Assembly (NCBI GenBank): GCA_903863255.1
Contig: CAIPBJ010000034.1
Span: 1 to 64,000 of the forward strand
Source of the DNA: an uncultured Methylophilaceae bacterium
GTDB lineage: Bacteria > Pseudomonadota > Gammaproteobacteria > Burkholderiales > Methylophilaceae
Length of the DNA: 64,000 nt
Direction: 5' to 3'
Shown: positions 1-8,014 of the stretch, piece by piece
Layout of the letters: each line of letters starts with the position of its first letter
Position numbering within the stretch: the stretch's first letter is position 1
The notes under the pieces: model-generated
Seen by the model: the letters and a program-made list of their open reading frames with translations, nothing else
Database searches by the model: none
What the model was told of the DNA's origin: nothing
Program-made: the position numbers and the translations under genes

Positions 1-140
1 TCGGCGGATGGGCTGGCGTAGCGATGAACCTTGGTATGACTAACCCAACAGACGCACTGGGTGCTGCTGGTGGTTACGCAGAACTGACTAAGTACAACGC
101 AGCTCCTGGCGGCGGTGCACTGAACGTGTTCAGCCTGTAA
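1..140 (+). CDS. xoxF: PQQ-dependent methanol dehydrogenase large subunit, XoxF type (3' end only)
   Basis: Only the last 45 codons are present; the reading frame enters from the left edge and stops with TAA at 138-140. The C-terminus is glycine-rich (GGWAGVAMNLG near the edge, ending GALNVFSL), as in quinoprotein alcohol dehydrogenases. XoxF enzymes are periplasmic, use PQQ with a lanthanide, oxidise methanol and reduce a cytochrome cL. The lanthanide-binding aspartate lies outside the window, so the XoxF rather than MxaF assignment is inferred from the xoxJ and xoxG genes that follow and the absence of mxaI. Confidence 0.8.
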   Translation, partial: GGWAGVAMNLGMTNPTDALGAAGGYAELTKYNAAPGGGALNVFSL

Positions 141-196
141 TTTATAGTTGTAAAACTTAGACTTACAGAACTAAACGTTAGTTAGTGTGTCATATA

Positions 197-226
197 AGCA
201 CCCCGCTATTGCGGGGTGCTTTTTAT
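197..226 (+). terminator. Rho-independent terminator after xoxF
   Basis: A perfect 10-bp stem (AGCACCCCGC, 197-206, pairing with 211-220) closes a TATT loop and is followed by a T-rich tract. It lies between the xoxF stop and xoxJ, so it should end most xoxF transcripts and lower expression of the downstream genes. Confidence 0.92.
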
Positions 227-269
227 ATGGGACTAAAAATATCGCTAATTGACGATGAGGAATGAAATA

Positions 270-1214
270 ATGGTAAAAAATATTAAAATAATCGTACTTT
301 TATCTGTTGCATTATGTACGTTCTCGAACGTGACTTATTCTGCGGAAGATATTTTGGAAATTGATCAAAATACAGGTCGTGGTGGTGAAGCAAGGCGTGT
401 CGAAGATCCCAATGAATTCAAAGTGTGTGCAGATTTTGACAATTTGCCATATTCAAATGGAAAACAAGAAGGTTTTGAAAATAGAATTGCAGAGTTAATT
501 GCTCAAGATCTAGGTAAGAAATTGTCATATCAATTCTGGTATGACCGAGCTGGATATATTCGTAACACACTCAATGCAGGTCGCTGCGATGTCATGATTG
601 GCCAAGTAGAGGGTAATGACATGGTTTTAACCTCAAAGCCATATTATCGATCTGGTTACGTTTTCATATATAAAAAAGATAGCGGTCTGAAAATTAATGA
701 TTGGGATTCGCCAGATTTAAAGAAAGCAATTATTGGTGTTGTTGGTCAAACACCGCCTTCCCGTCCTTTAGCTGACAAAGGACTATTAGCTAATGCCAGG
801 CCTTATAGGCTATATCGTGATTTGACACTCCCCCCTGGGTACATGATTGACGATTTGGTGAAAGGGGATATCGATGTGGCGATTTTGTGGGGCCCGATAG
901 GGGGTTATTATGCAAAGAAGGCAAGTGTTCCACTTGTTGTTGTACCAGTTCCAGAATATGAAGATAATAACGTACATGGCAAGGAGTATTGGAATATATC
1001 CATAGCTGTTCGTAAAGGAGATAAAGACAGAATTGCGATGATTCAGGATGTACTTGATCGAAGAAAAGACGATATAAACAAAATTCTTGATGATTATGGT
1101 ATCCCGCATGTGCCCGTTATTGCAGATAACATCGAACAAAAAGCAAGAGAACAGATGGGTAATAAAGAGCATGTTGAAGAGAAAAAGGGCGAAGCTATAC
1201 CAAAACTGGAATAG
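270..1214 (+). CDS. xoxJ: XoxJ, periplasmic substrate-binding-fold protein of the methanol dehydrogenase system
   Basis: The 314-residue product has a signal peptide (MVKNIKIIVLLSVALCTFS, ending near VTYSA) and the fold of family 3 solute-binding proteins, with phrases typical of the quinoprotein-associated MoxJ/XoxJ family (VCADFDNLPYSN near residue 50, GRCDVMIGQVEG near residue 105). XoxJ is needed for methanol dehydrogenase function and is thought to help mature or activate XoxF in the periplasm; it is probably not a true transporter component. I placed the start at the ATG at 270 because AGGAA lies seven bases upstream; in-frame starts at 249 and 255 would add residues before the signal peptide. 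It sits between two terminators. Confidence 0.85.
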   Translation: MVKNIKIIVLLSVALCTFSNVTYSAEDILEIDQNTGRGGEARRVEDPNEFKVCADFDNLPYSNGKQEGFENRIAELIAQDLGKKLSYQFWYDRAGYIRNTLNAGRCDVMIGQVEGNDMVLTSKPYYRSGYVFIYKKDSGLKINDWDSPDLKKAIIGVVGQTPPSRPLADKGLLANARPYRLYRDLTLPPGYMIDDLVKGDIDVAILWGPIGGYYAKKASVPLVVVPVPEYEDNNVHGKEYWNISIAVRKGDKDRIAMIQDVLDRRKDDINKILDDYGIPHVPVIADNIEQKAREQMGNKEHVEEKKGEAIPKLE

Positions 1215-1226
1215 CTGGGCTTTTTT

Positions 1227-1266
1227 GATTTACAATGTCAACCTAAGGTTTTGTAAATCGTTTTTA
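1227..1266 (+). terminator. Terminator-like hairpin after xoxJ
   Basis: GATTTACAA (1227-1235) pairs perfectly with TTGTAAATC (1251-1259). The loop contains a further inner pairing AACC/GGTT (1240-1243 with 1247-1250), and five T residues follow at 1261-1265. The outer stem is AT-rich, so termination is probably partial. Confidence 0.6.
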
Positions 1267-1348
1267 ATATTACAAATTGAAAAATGGTCATAAAATTTTA
1301 AAGTGACTTTAATCGAAATGTAATCTGGGTTTTTTATGAGGAGATGAC

Positions 1349-1849
1349 ATGTTAGGAAATAAAGTAGTTAAAGTTGCATTTTTTGTTTCTGCGCTTGCCT
1401 TGGGTGGGTTAGCAGCAAATGTTTATGCGGATAATATAAGTTTTGTTACAACCCAAGATGGTTCGCCAATGGATATTGATGCAGCATTGTTCGATACGCC
1501 TGAAGCGCAATCGTTTTTAGCAACTGGTAAAAATCCTTATATTGGTAACCCAGAAGCTATCGCAAGAGGTCACAAGATTTTTAATTTGTACTCTTGTACA
1601 CAATGTCATGGCCCAGAAGCAAAAGGTCAGGTTGGACCTGGTCTAATTGGACCAACATTCAGATATGCTAAAGATGCTACCAATAAAGGTATGTTCGAGA
1701 CTATTTGGCACGGAACAAATGGCGGTATGGGTGCAAAAGGTATCGGCCTAATGGACTCAACAGATCCATCCAATGGTCTCAAACCTGATGAAGTCTTGAA
1801 GGTGCAGGCTTGGATTCGAAGTATGGGAAGCGTTACAGGAAACGAATAA
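1349..1849 (+). CDS. xoxG: Cytochrome cL (XoxG), electron acceptor of XoxF
   Basis: This 166-residue c-type cytochrome has a cleavable signal peptide (MLGNKVVKVAFFVSALALGG, cleavage near VYA) and one haem motif, CTQCH, near residue 85. The methionine-rich segment around residues 112-130 (GMFETIWHGTNGGMGAKG) should supply the axial methionine. The size and single haem fit the MxaG/XoxG family, which takes electrons from the PQQ enzyme in the periplasm and passes them to the terminal oxidase chain. A strong ribosome site, GAGGAG, stands six bases before the ATG. A close paralogue follows. Confidence 0.87.
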   Translation: MLGNKVVKVAFFVSALALGGLAANVYADNISFVTTQDGSPMDIDAALFDTPEAQSFLATGKNPYIGNPEAIARGHKIFNLYSCTQCHGPEAKGQVGPGLIGPTFRYAKDATNKGMFETIWHGTNGGMGAKGIGLMDSTDPSNGLKPDEVLKVQAWIRSMGSVTGNE

Positions 1850-1871
1850 TCAATTCGATTCTGGTAAAAGC

Positions 1872-1907
1872 AAACGGTCGTTGCTCTGCAATGACCGTTT
1901 TTTTTTG
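1872..1907 (+). terminator. Rho-independent terminator after xoxG
   Basis: A 13-bp stem (1872-1884 with 1888-1900, one G-T wobble) closes a three-base loop and runs into a stretch of T residues. It separates the two tandem cytochrome genes. Confidence 0.9.
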
Positions 1908-1955
1908 GGTGTATCAGTAAAATTCAGGTAAAATTAATTTAAATAGGTGATTATC

Positions 1956-2489
1956 GTGAATTACTACAAAAATTATTTAATACTACTAATTCTCATGTTT
2001 GCATGTATATCCTGCTCAAAAGAGGATAAGAATGCAAACAATGTAAGCGGTGGTGATCAGAATCTTCCAGCAATCGCGTTTATAGCTACACAAGATGGCA
2101 GTCCACTATTAATTAATAACTCATTATTTGATACGCCTGCTGCAAAAGAGTTTCTTGCTACCGGCAAGAACCCATACATAGGAAATGCAGAGGCAATCGA
2201 AAGCGGAAAAAAACTTTTCCAATTATATTCTTGTACGCAATGCCATGGCGGTGATGCGCAAGGTCAGACTGGACCGAATTTACATGGTCCGGACTTTCAT
2301 TACGCTAAGAACGCCACAAATAAAGGAATGTTTGAAACTATATGGCATGGTACCAATGGCGGTATGGGAGCAAAAGGGTTGGGTTTAATGGACCCTACTG
2401 ACCCAAGTAACGGTTTAAAGCCTGATGAGATCCTAAAGATAGAGTCCTGGATTCGTAGCCACAATCCGAAATTAACTGGCAATGAATAA
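1956..2489 (+). CDS. Second cytochrome cL-like protein, probable lipoprotein
   Basis: The product of 177 residues is a close paralogue of the preceding XoxG: from the TQDGSP segment to the common end TGNE the two align almost without gaps and share CTQCH, NPYIGN and GMFETIWHGTNGGMGAKG. The N-terminus differs: a short hydrophobic helix ends in cysteines (MFACISCSK), suggesting lipid attachment instead of secretion as a soluble protein. A membrane-tethered form could relay electrons from XoxF to membrane oxidases. The GTG at 1956 is chosen over the GTG at 1947 because GGTGA at 1945-1949 is then correctly spaced. Only 27 bases separate it from the NADH dehydrogenase gene, so the two are probably cotranscribed. 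Confidence 0.82.
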   Translation: MNYYKNYLILLILMFACISCSKEDKNANNVSGGDQNLPAIAFIATQDGSPLLINNSLFDTPAAKEFLATGKNPYIGNAEAIESGKKLFQLYSCTQCHGGDAQGQTGPNLHGPDFHYAKNATNKGMFETIWHGTNGGMGAKGLGLMDPTDPSNGLKPDEILKIESWIRSHNPKLTGNE

Positions 2490-2516
2490 TATACAACCTA
2501 GAAAGTAAGATAAGAC

Positions 2517-3854
2517 ATGCAAGCAAATAAAAACCTGGTTAAACCTTTGCACCATGTGGTGATCGTTGGTGGAGGGGCTGGCGGGCTTGAATTGGCTACA
2601 AGATTAGGTGATACCTTAGGTCGAAAGAAAAAAGCTGAAATAACTCTTATAGATCAATCAAGAACTCACGTATGGAAGCCTTTGTTGCATGAAATTGCAG
2701 CCGGGAGTATGAATCCAGAAAAACATGAGCTTGATTATCTGGCGCAAGCTCATTGGCATAGTTTCAACTTTCGTTTAGGTAGAATGACAGGAATAGATAG
2801 AGCGAAAAGAGAAGTCTATACGGCACCTTATTTTGATGAGGATGGTATAGAGGTTATTCCAGAACGTACATTCAAATACGATACGCTTATAATTGCTATA
2901 GGAAGTACCACGAATGACTTTGGAATTAAGGGAGCTAGAGAGTTCTCGATTGCACTCGATACACAAAATCAGGCTGAACGATTTCACCGACGTTTGCATA
3001 ATGCCCTTGTCCGAGCTCAAACGCAAGTCGAGCCATTGCTTCCAGGACAACTTGAAGTTGTTATCGTAGGAGCAGGTGCCACTGGTGTGGAATTGGCAGC
3101 AGAGTTGCACAATACCACTCGTGAGCTTGCAGCATATGGATTGGATAAAATTAATCCAGATCGTGATATTAGGATATCACTTATAGAAGCAGGCGATAGA
3201 GTGCTACCGGCTTTGCCACCAAGATTGTCTGGACTTGTCGAATTGGAATTACGTAAACTCGGGGTCCATGTTTACACAGGTGAACGAGTCACAGAAGTCA
3301 GTGAAAAGGGCATTTATACCCATAGTGGCAGATTCATTCCATCAGCGTTAGTGGTTTGGGCGGCTGGAATTAAGGCACCGGATTTCTTAAGAGAGTTAGA
3401 CGGTTTAGAAACAAATAAAATCAATCAGCTATTAGTTAGGCGTACTCTGCAAACTACCTTGGACGATGATGTGTTTGCATTCGGAGACTGTGCTGCTTGT
3501 CCAAGGCCAGGCTACGATGAAAATGTGCCTCCAAGAGCGCAATCTGCTCATCAACAAGCATCAATGTTGATTAAAACCGTAAAGAAACGGATAAATGGAT
3601 TAAGCAATATCCCTAATTATACTTATAGAGATTATGGATCACTTGTAAACCTTGGCCGTTACACAACGGTTGGTAGTTTGATGGGAGCAATCAGCGGAGG
3701 TAGCTTATTTATTGAGGGTATGATTGCAAGCATGATGTATAAGTCACTTTATCAAATGCATTTGGTTGCTTTGCATGGATTCGTGTCGGTATTTTTTCAA
3801 ACAATATCTCGTATGATCGCAAGGCGAACAGAACCACACGTTAAACTTCATTAA
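2517..3854 (+). CDS. ndh: Type II NADH dehydrogenase (NDH-2 family)
   Basis: The 445-residue flavoprotein has two dinucleotide-binding folds. The first is at the N-terminus (VIVGGGAGGLELA, about residues 16-28, FAD); the second (VIVGAGATGVELAAEL, about residues 182-197) binds NADH. The FGDCAACP segment near residue 325 is the usual flavin-contacting motif. NDH-2 enzymes oxidise NADH at the inner face of the cytoplasmic membrane and reduce quinone without pumping protons; the amphipathic C-terminal part (YKSLYQMHLVALHGF) fits membrane association. Placed directly behind the second cytochrome gene, it may belong to the methanol-oxidising respiratory chain. It could instead be a related FAD oxidoreductase. 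Confidence 0.85.
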   Translation: MQANKNLVKPLHHVVIVGGGAGGLELATRLGDTLGRKKKAEITLIDQSRTHVWKPLLHEIAAGSMNPEKHELDYLAQAHWHSFNFRLGRMTGIDRAKREVYTAPYFDEDGIEVIPERTFKYDTLIIAIGSTTNDFGIKGAREFSIALDTQNQAERFHRRLHNALVRAQTQVEPLLPGQLEVVIVGAGATGVELAAELHNTTRELAAYGLDKINPDRDIRISLIEAGDRVLPALPPRLSGLVELELRKLGVHVYTGERVTEVSEKGIYTHSGRFIPSALVVWAAGIKAPDFLRELDGLETNKINQLLVRRTLQTTLDDDVFAFGDCAACPRPGYDENVPPRAQSAHQQASMLIKTVKKRINGLSNIPNYTYRDYGSLVNLGRYTTVGSLMGAISGGSLFIEGMIASMMYKSLYQMHLVALHGFVSVFFQTISRMIARRTEPHVKLH

Positions 3855-3907
3855 TTGCTTAGGGGATGTAAATTTGATTACAGGGTAGTAAGAGTTTAAC
3901 TGATTAA

Positions 3908-5068
3908 TCAGATCTGTTTGCGATACAACCTGTAGATGCCAGTCATACTCAAGCTTACAAACAAGCCGAATGCAACAATTATCACGTTGGTAGGAATGCT
4001 GGCCTTTACCATGATTGTGTAAACACCAATCATAATCAAAATGCCCAAGTTCTCGTTGAAGTTCTGAACCGCAATAGAGTGACCCGCGCCAATTAAAAGA
4101 TGCCCACGATGTTGCAACAATGCATTAAGTGGAACGACGAAAACGCCGCTTAGCATACCAACGGTAAAAAGAAGGATGGCCGCATAAATAGGTTGATGGA
4201 TAAGTATCATCCCCATTACTAAGAAACCCATAACTATCCCTGCAGGAAGCACTTTTAAAGAATCCTCCAGCTTGACAAAACGAGCAGCAAGATAAGAACC
4301 CAAGGCTATACCCACAGCAACAATCATAATAAGCAAATTGGCGTGATTGAGCTCATAACCAAGCGACTCCCTTGACCAATCTAATACAATGAATTGCAAG
4401 GTGGAACCTGCACCCCAGAACAGGGTGGTAACTGCAAGCGAAACTTGTCCGCTACTGTCTTTCCACAAGGAGAGGAAAGAGGTCCAGAAGTCCCTTAACA
4501 TAGCAAAAAAGGACCTGTCTTTCAGCGTATGATCAATTGGGAGCTTTGGGATGTACATGTTAAAAACTGCTGCGACTAAATACAGTATTGTAATTACTAT
4601 CATCGCAAAGTGAGGATTGTTACAGGCAAGCTTTCCTCCCATGAAGGCACCAAAAATTATTGCTAGGACGGTAGAGCCTTCCATCCAACCATTCGCCTTT
4701 ACCAACATATGATGAGGTAGAAACTCGGTTAGAATGCCATACTTTGCAGGAGAGTATGCTGATGCGCCAATACCTACAATCCCGTAAGCAAGGAGAGGCG
4801 GAAGACCAATGAACATCGCGAGACTACCGGAAAATTTTATTGCATTCGAAATAAACATTACCTTACCTTTTGGTAATGCATCTGCAAAGGAACCAACGAA
4901 TGGAGCTAACACGATATAAGACAAGACGAAGAACCACTTTAACAAAGGAGTAAACCACTCAGGCGAGTGCATTTCCTTTAACAGTGCGATTGCTGCGAAC
5001 AACAAAGCATTATCGGCAAGCGCTGAAATGAATTGCGCCACTAAAATGGTGTAAAAACCTGGACTCAT
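3908..5068 (-). CDS. lplT: Lysophospholipid transporter LplT-like MFS protein
   Basis: This 386-residue integral membrane protein has about twelve hydrophobic segments and an N-terminal sequence (FISALADNALLFAAIALL) characteristic of LplT, which flips lysophosphatidylethanolamine across the inner membrane for reacylation. In enterobacteria LplT is paired with or fused to the acyltransferase Aas; no such gene is next to it here, so the reacylating partner must be elsewhere. The length matches the transporter-only form. It converges with ndh. Confidence 0.83.
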   Translation of the reverse strand: MSPGFYTILVAQFISALADNALLFAAIALLKEMHSPEWFTPLLKWFFVLSYIVLAPFVGSFADALPKGKVMFISNAIKFSGSLAMFIGLPPLLAYGIVGIGASAYSPAKYGILTEFLPHHMLVKANGWMEGSTVLAIIFGAFMGGKLACNNPHFAMIVITILYLVAAVFNMYIPKLPIDHTLKDRSFFAMLRDFWTSFLSLWKDSSGQVSLAVTTLFWGAGSTLQFIVLDWSRESLGYELNHANLLIMIVAVGIALGSYLAARFVKLEDSLKVLPAGIVMGFLVMGMILIHQPIYAAILLFTVGMLSGVFVVPLNALLQHRGHLLIGAGHSIAVQNFNENLGILIMIGVYTIMVKASIPTNVIIVAFGLFVSLSMTGIYRLYRKQI

Positions 5069-5133
5069 TAATTGTTATTGCATCAGTCGACGACGCAAAT
5101 CTCACTCCAGAAAATAGTTATCTTTATATAGAA

Positions 5134-6531
5134 CTATAGCACTTCGGCAGCAAAATCAGCTAATCTGGAACGCTCACCGCGCACAAGCGTTACATGACCA
5201 TTGTGTTGCCAACCCTTGAACCTATCTACTACATATGTAAGACCGGAGCTGCCCTCAGTAAGGTAAGGAGTATCGATTTGTGCGATGTTTCCAAGGCATA
5301 CAACCTTTGTTCCCGGACCTGCACGAGTGATAAGGGTTTTCATCTGCTTAGGAGTAAGGTTTTGAGCTTCATCAATAATTAAGAATTTGTAAAGGAACGT
5401 TCTTCCTCTCATAAAGTTCAATGATTTAATCTTTATTCGAGTTCTGATGAGATCTTGAGTAGCTGCTCTTCCCCATTCGCCTGCATCTTCGTCCGTTTTG
5501 TTAAGTACATCGAGATTGTCTTCAAGTGCACCCATCCAAGGAGCCATTTTCTCTTCTTCAGTCCCAGGTAGGAAACCAATATCTTCTCCCACTGGAACGG
5601 TGACTCGAGTCATGATGATTTCAGAATAGATTTTTTTATCTAACGTCTGCGTGAGGGCGGATGCAAGTGTTAAAAGGGTTTTGCCTGTGCCTGCCTGACC
5701 TAGCAGGGAAACAAAGTCAACCTCAGGGTCCATAAGAAGGTTTAGTGCAAAATTCTGTTCTCGGTTTCTTGCCGTTATACCCCAAACATTATGTTTAGGT
5801 TGGGTAAAATCCTTAACAACTTCAAGAACCGCTGTATTGCCCTCTTGTTGCCTAACTATCGCATGAAAAGGCTTATCAAATTCATAAAAGATAAATTCAT
5901 TTACTAAAAGACTTTTGCAAAGAGGACCTGAAATCCTATAGTACATCCTGCCAGCATCTTGCCAGGATTCCATCTCCTTGCTGTGTTTTTCCCAGAAATC
6001 GGCTGGAAGCTCTTTCATTCCCGTATACAGCAAATCGGTATCTTCTAATACCTTGTCGTTGAAATAGTCTTCAGCGGACACGCCAATTGCTCTTGCCTTA
6101 ATGCGAATATTAATATCCTTACTAACAAGAATGACTTGTCGTTCAGGATGTTTTCGCTTTAAATCAACAACGACGCCTAGAATCTGGTTATCTGCCTTGC
6201 TTCCAGCTAATCCTGGGATATCGACACTGACTTCGGAAGTCTGTAAAAACAAACTGCCGCTAATATGCTTATTTCCATTGATAGATAAAGGGCAACCCTT
6301 CTCCAAGTCGGAAAAATTTCTTCCAACAATATCTTCAAGGTTACGGCTGGCTTGACGGGCATTTCTTGCAACTTCCGTCATTCCCTTTTTATTGTTATCA
6401 AGTTCTTCAAGGGTAACCATCGGCAAGTATATGTCATGCTCTTCAAAACGAAACAAACTCGATGGATCATGCATCAGTACATTTGTATCTAGGACAAATA
6501 ATTTCTTATTAAGGGAAGACTTTCTAGCCAT
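5134..6531 (-). CDS. PIN-domain and PhoH-type ATPase fusion (PhoH2-like)
   Basis: The 465-residue product has an N-terminal PIN nuclease domain (FVLDTNVLMHDP, about residues 12-23, with acidic active-site residues) and a C-terminal PhoH ATPase domain containing a Walker A motif (GQAGTGKT, about residues 278-285) and a Walker B-like segment (FLIIDEAQNL, about residue 385). The arrangement is that of PhoH2/YlaK proteins, for which RNA helicase and ribonuclease activity has been reported in some bacteria. The gene shares its strand with bcp, 18 bases upstream, and the two are probably cotranscribed. Confidence 0.88.
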   Translation of the reverse strand: MARKSSLNKKLFVLDTNVLMHDPSSLFRFEEHDIYLPMVTLEELDNNKKGMTEVARNARQASRNLEDIVGRNFSDLEKGCPLSINGNKHISGSLFLQTSEVSVDIPGLAGSKADNQILGVVVDLKRKHPERQVILVSKDINIRIKARAIGVSAEDYFNDKVLEDTDLLYTGMKELPADFWEKHSKEMESWQDAGRMYYRISGPLCKSLLVNEFIFYEFDKPFHAIVRQQEGNTAVLEVVKDFTQPKHNVWGITARNREQNFALNLLMDPEVDFVSLLGQAGTGKTLLTLASALTQTLDKKIYSEIIMTRVTVPVGEDIGFLPGTEEEKMAPWMGALEDNLDVLNKTDEDAGEWGRAATQDLIRTRIKIKSLNFMRGRTFLYKFLIIDEAQNLTPKQMKTLITRAGPGTKVVCLGNIAQIDTPYLTEGSSGLTYVVDRFKGWQHNGHVTLVRGERSRLADFAAEVL

Positions 6532-6549
6532 AAAGCCAACATTTCCTAA

Positions 6550-7014
6550 TTAAATAGAGTTAACAAAATCCAACACTTCAGTAACGTGACCTTCAACTTT
6601 AACACCACGCCATTCACGTATGAGAATACCTTCAGCATTGATAACGAACGTACTTCTTTCAATACCTCTTACTTCTTTTCCGTACATTTTTTTCATCTTA
6701 ATGACATTAAATAACTGGCAGGCTAATTCTTGAGAATCCGAAAGTAATTCAAAAGGAAATTGGAATTTGGATTTAAATTTCTCATGAGAGCTCAGGCTAT
6801 CTCTGGATATGCCAACTATTTCTGAATTAAGTTTTACGAAATCAGGATAATTGTCCCTAAATTGGACTCCTTGAGTGGTGCATCCTGGAGTTGAATCTTT
6901 TGGATAGAAATAGATAACTAAGTTTTTACCAAAATGTTCAGAAAGTTTAAAAGTTTTGCCTCCGGTTGAGGGTAACTCGAAATCAGGGACTAATTTATTT
7001 AACATAGGAAACAT
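6550..7014 (-). CDS. bcp: Thioredoxin-dependent peroxiredoxin (Bcp/PrxQ family)
   Basis: The 154-residue thiol peroxidase carries the peroxidatic cysteine in DSTPGCTTQ (about residue 46). The second cysteine found five residues later in E. coli Bcp is absent (the sequence is GCTTQGVQF); the only other cysteine is in ELACQLF near residue 96, so resolution must use that residue or an external thiol. The protein reduces peroxides in the cytoplasm with thioredoxin electrons; trxA is at 20.2-20.5 kb. The ATG at 7005 is an alternative start. Confidence 0.9.
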   Translation of the reverse strand: MFPMLNKLVPDFELPSTGGKTFKLSEHFGKNLVIYFYPKDSTPGCTTQGVQFRDNYPDFVKLNSEIVGISRDSLSSHEKFKSKFQFPFELLSDSQELACQLFNVIKMKKMYGKEVRGIERSTFVINAEGILIREWRGVKVEGHVTEVLDFVNSI

Positions 7015-7158
7015 ATAAAGTAATGACAGTACTATTGTTGTTAAAAACGGACCTTAAAGCAAGTAAGATTTGTGAAGTTTTGAATAATTCAGACAACTAA
7101 TTCAGAGATAGTTCCTATATTCATTGCTAAAGAGTTTACTAAGCAAAGCATTGGAAAA

Positions 7159-7893
7159 TTATTCAAGTCGGAATGTTACTGGAACAATAAGATTAAATGG
7201 CCTACCTTTTAGAACATCAGGCGGCAGGGGGAATGGAGCAGCTTTGGTTGCCATCTCTAGAGCTTGCTTGTCAAGAACTTCAAAGCCGCTGGATTTATGG
7301 ATTTTGTTGGTAATTACGATACCGTTTTCATCTAACTGCAAGTCTACTAATACTTCGCCTTGCCAACCTCTCATTTGAGCGATCCTTGGATACTGTTTAT
7401 GTTTAGCAATTTCTGAAGCGAGCATACTTGCATATTGATTTTTAGCCGATTCAATATCATAAGGATTGGGCGGATTCGTTTTTGCAGGCTCTGGAACAGG
7501 TTGAGGAGGGATGGTTGGAGTCGATTCGACGTTAGGTTGTGCAAGTATGACTGGTGGGGTAACTGGTTCGGGAGACGGTTCAGTAGGAGCATTAGCCGTA
7601 TTTTGTTTTATAGACGGCTCAGAAATCATTTGGGGTTTCGGAACCAGTTTTGGAATTGGTTTTGGATTAGGAGCTTTTTGCTCAACTTGTTTTATTGGTT
7701 CAGATTTCTTCGTATCTTTTGGAGCCGTTAAATTAGGTGAATCAAGTTTTATTGTTAAAATCTTAACTGATTGATTTTGATCGAATGAAAGTCTTGGAAT
7801 GGATATTAACGCGATAATATGCAACGTTAACGATAAGGCCAACGTCCATACTATCATGTTATTTTTTCTAGGATATTTTAAAAAGGTTACCAA
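7159..7893 (-). CDS. tonB: TonB-family energy transducer
   Basis: This 244-residue protein has the three-part TonB layout: one N-terminal membrane helix (IVWTLALSLTLHIIALI, about residues 14-30), a long periplasmic stretch rich in proline and lysine (about residues 60-150), and a C-terminal domain starting near KQYPRIAQMRGWQGEV that ends in a typical TonB fold (VPVTFRLE). TonB passes proton-motive energy to outer-membrane receptors. No exbB or exbD is nearby. The receptor at 10.6-12.9 kb is the obvious local client. The start is a TTG at 7893; an ATG at 7857 just before the helix is the alternative. Confidence 0.85.
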   Translation of the reverse strand: MVTFLKYPRKNNMIVWTLALSLTLHIIALISIPRLSFDQNQSVKILTIKLDSPNLTAPKDTKKSEPIKQVEQKAPNPKPIPKLVPKPQMISEPSIKQNTANAPTEPSPEPVTPPVILAQPNVESTPTIPPQPVPEPAKTNPPNPYDIESAKNQYASMLASEIAKHKQYPRIAQMRGWQGEVLVDLQLDENGIVITNKIHKSSGFEVLDKQALEMATKAAPFPLPPDVLKGRPFNLIVPVTFRLE

Positions 7894-7969
7894 GTCGGAC
7901 AGAAGTTTTCTTCAGATAAATGAAATAAATCAATATGCTTGTCGGCAAAATTATACTCTAAAACTTATT

Positions 7970-7991
7970 CTCAAGAACCTAAAGTCTTGAG
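7970..7991. terminator. Hairpin between the metallo-hydrolase gene and tonB
   Basis: CTCAAGA (7970-7976) pairs with TCTTGAG (7985-7991). A short T-run follows on the plus side and only a weak one on the minus side. It lies 24 bases beyond the stop of the minus-strand hydrolase gene and may end that transcript. Confidence 0.35.
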
Positions 7992-8014
7992 CTTTTTGAA
8001 AAATCGTATATCTA

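Noticed and set aside
810-1172. Minus-strand frame of 120 codons within xoxJ
   Set aside because: It is antisense to xoxJ, with no ribosome site or recognisable domain.
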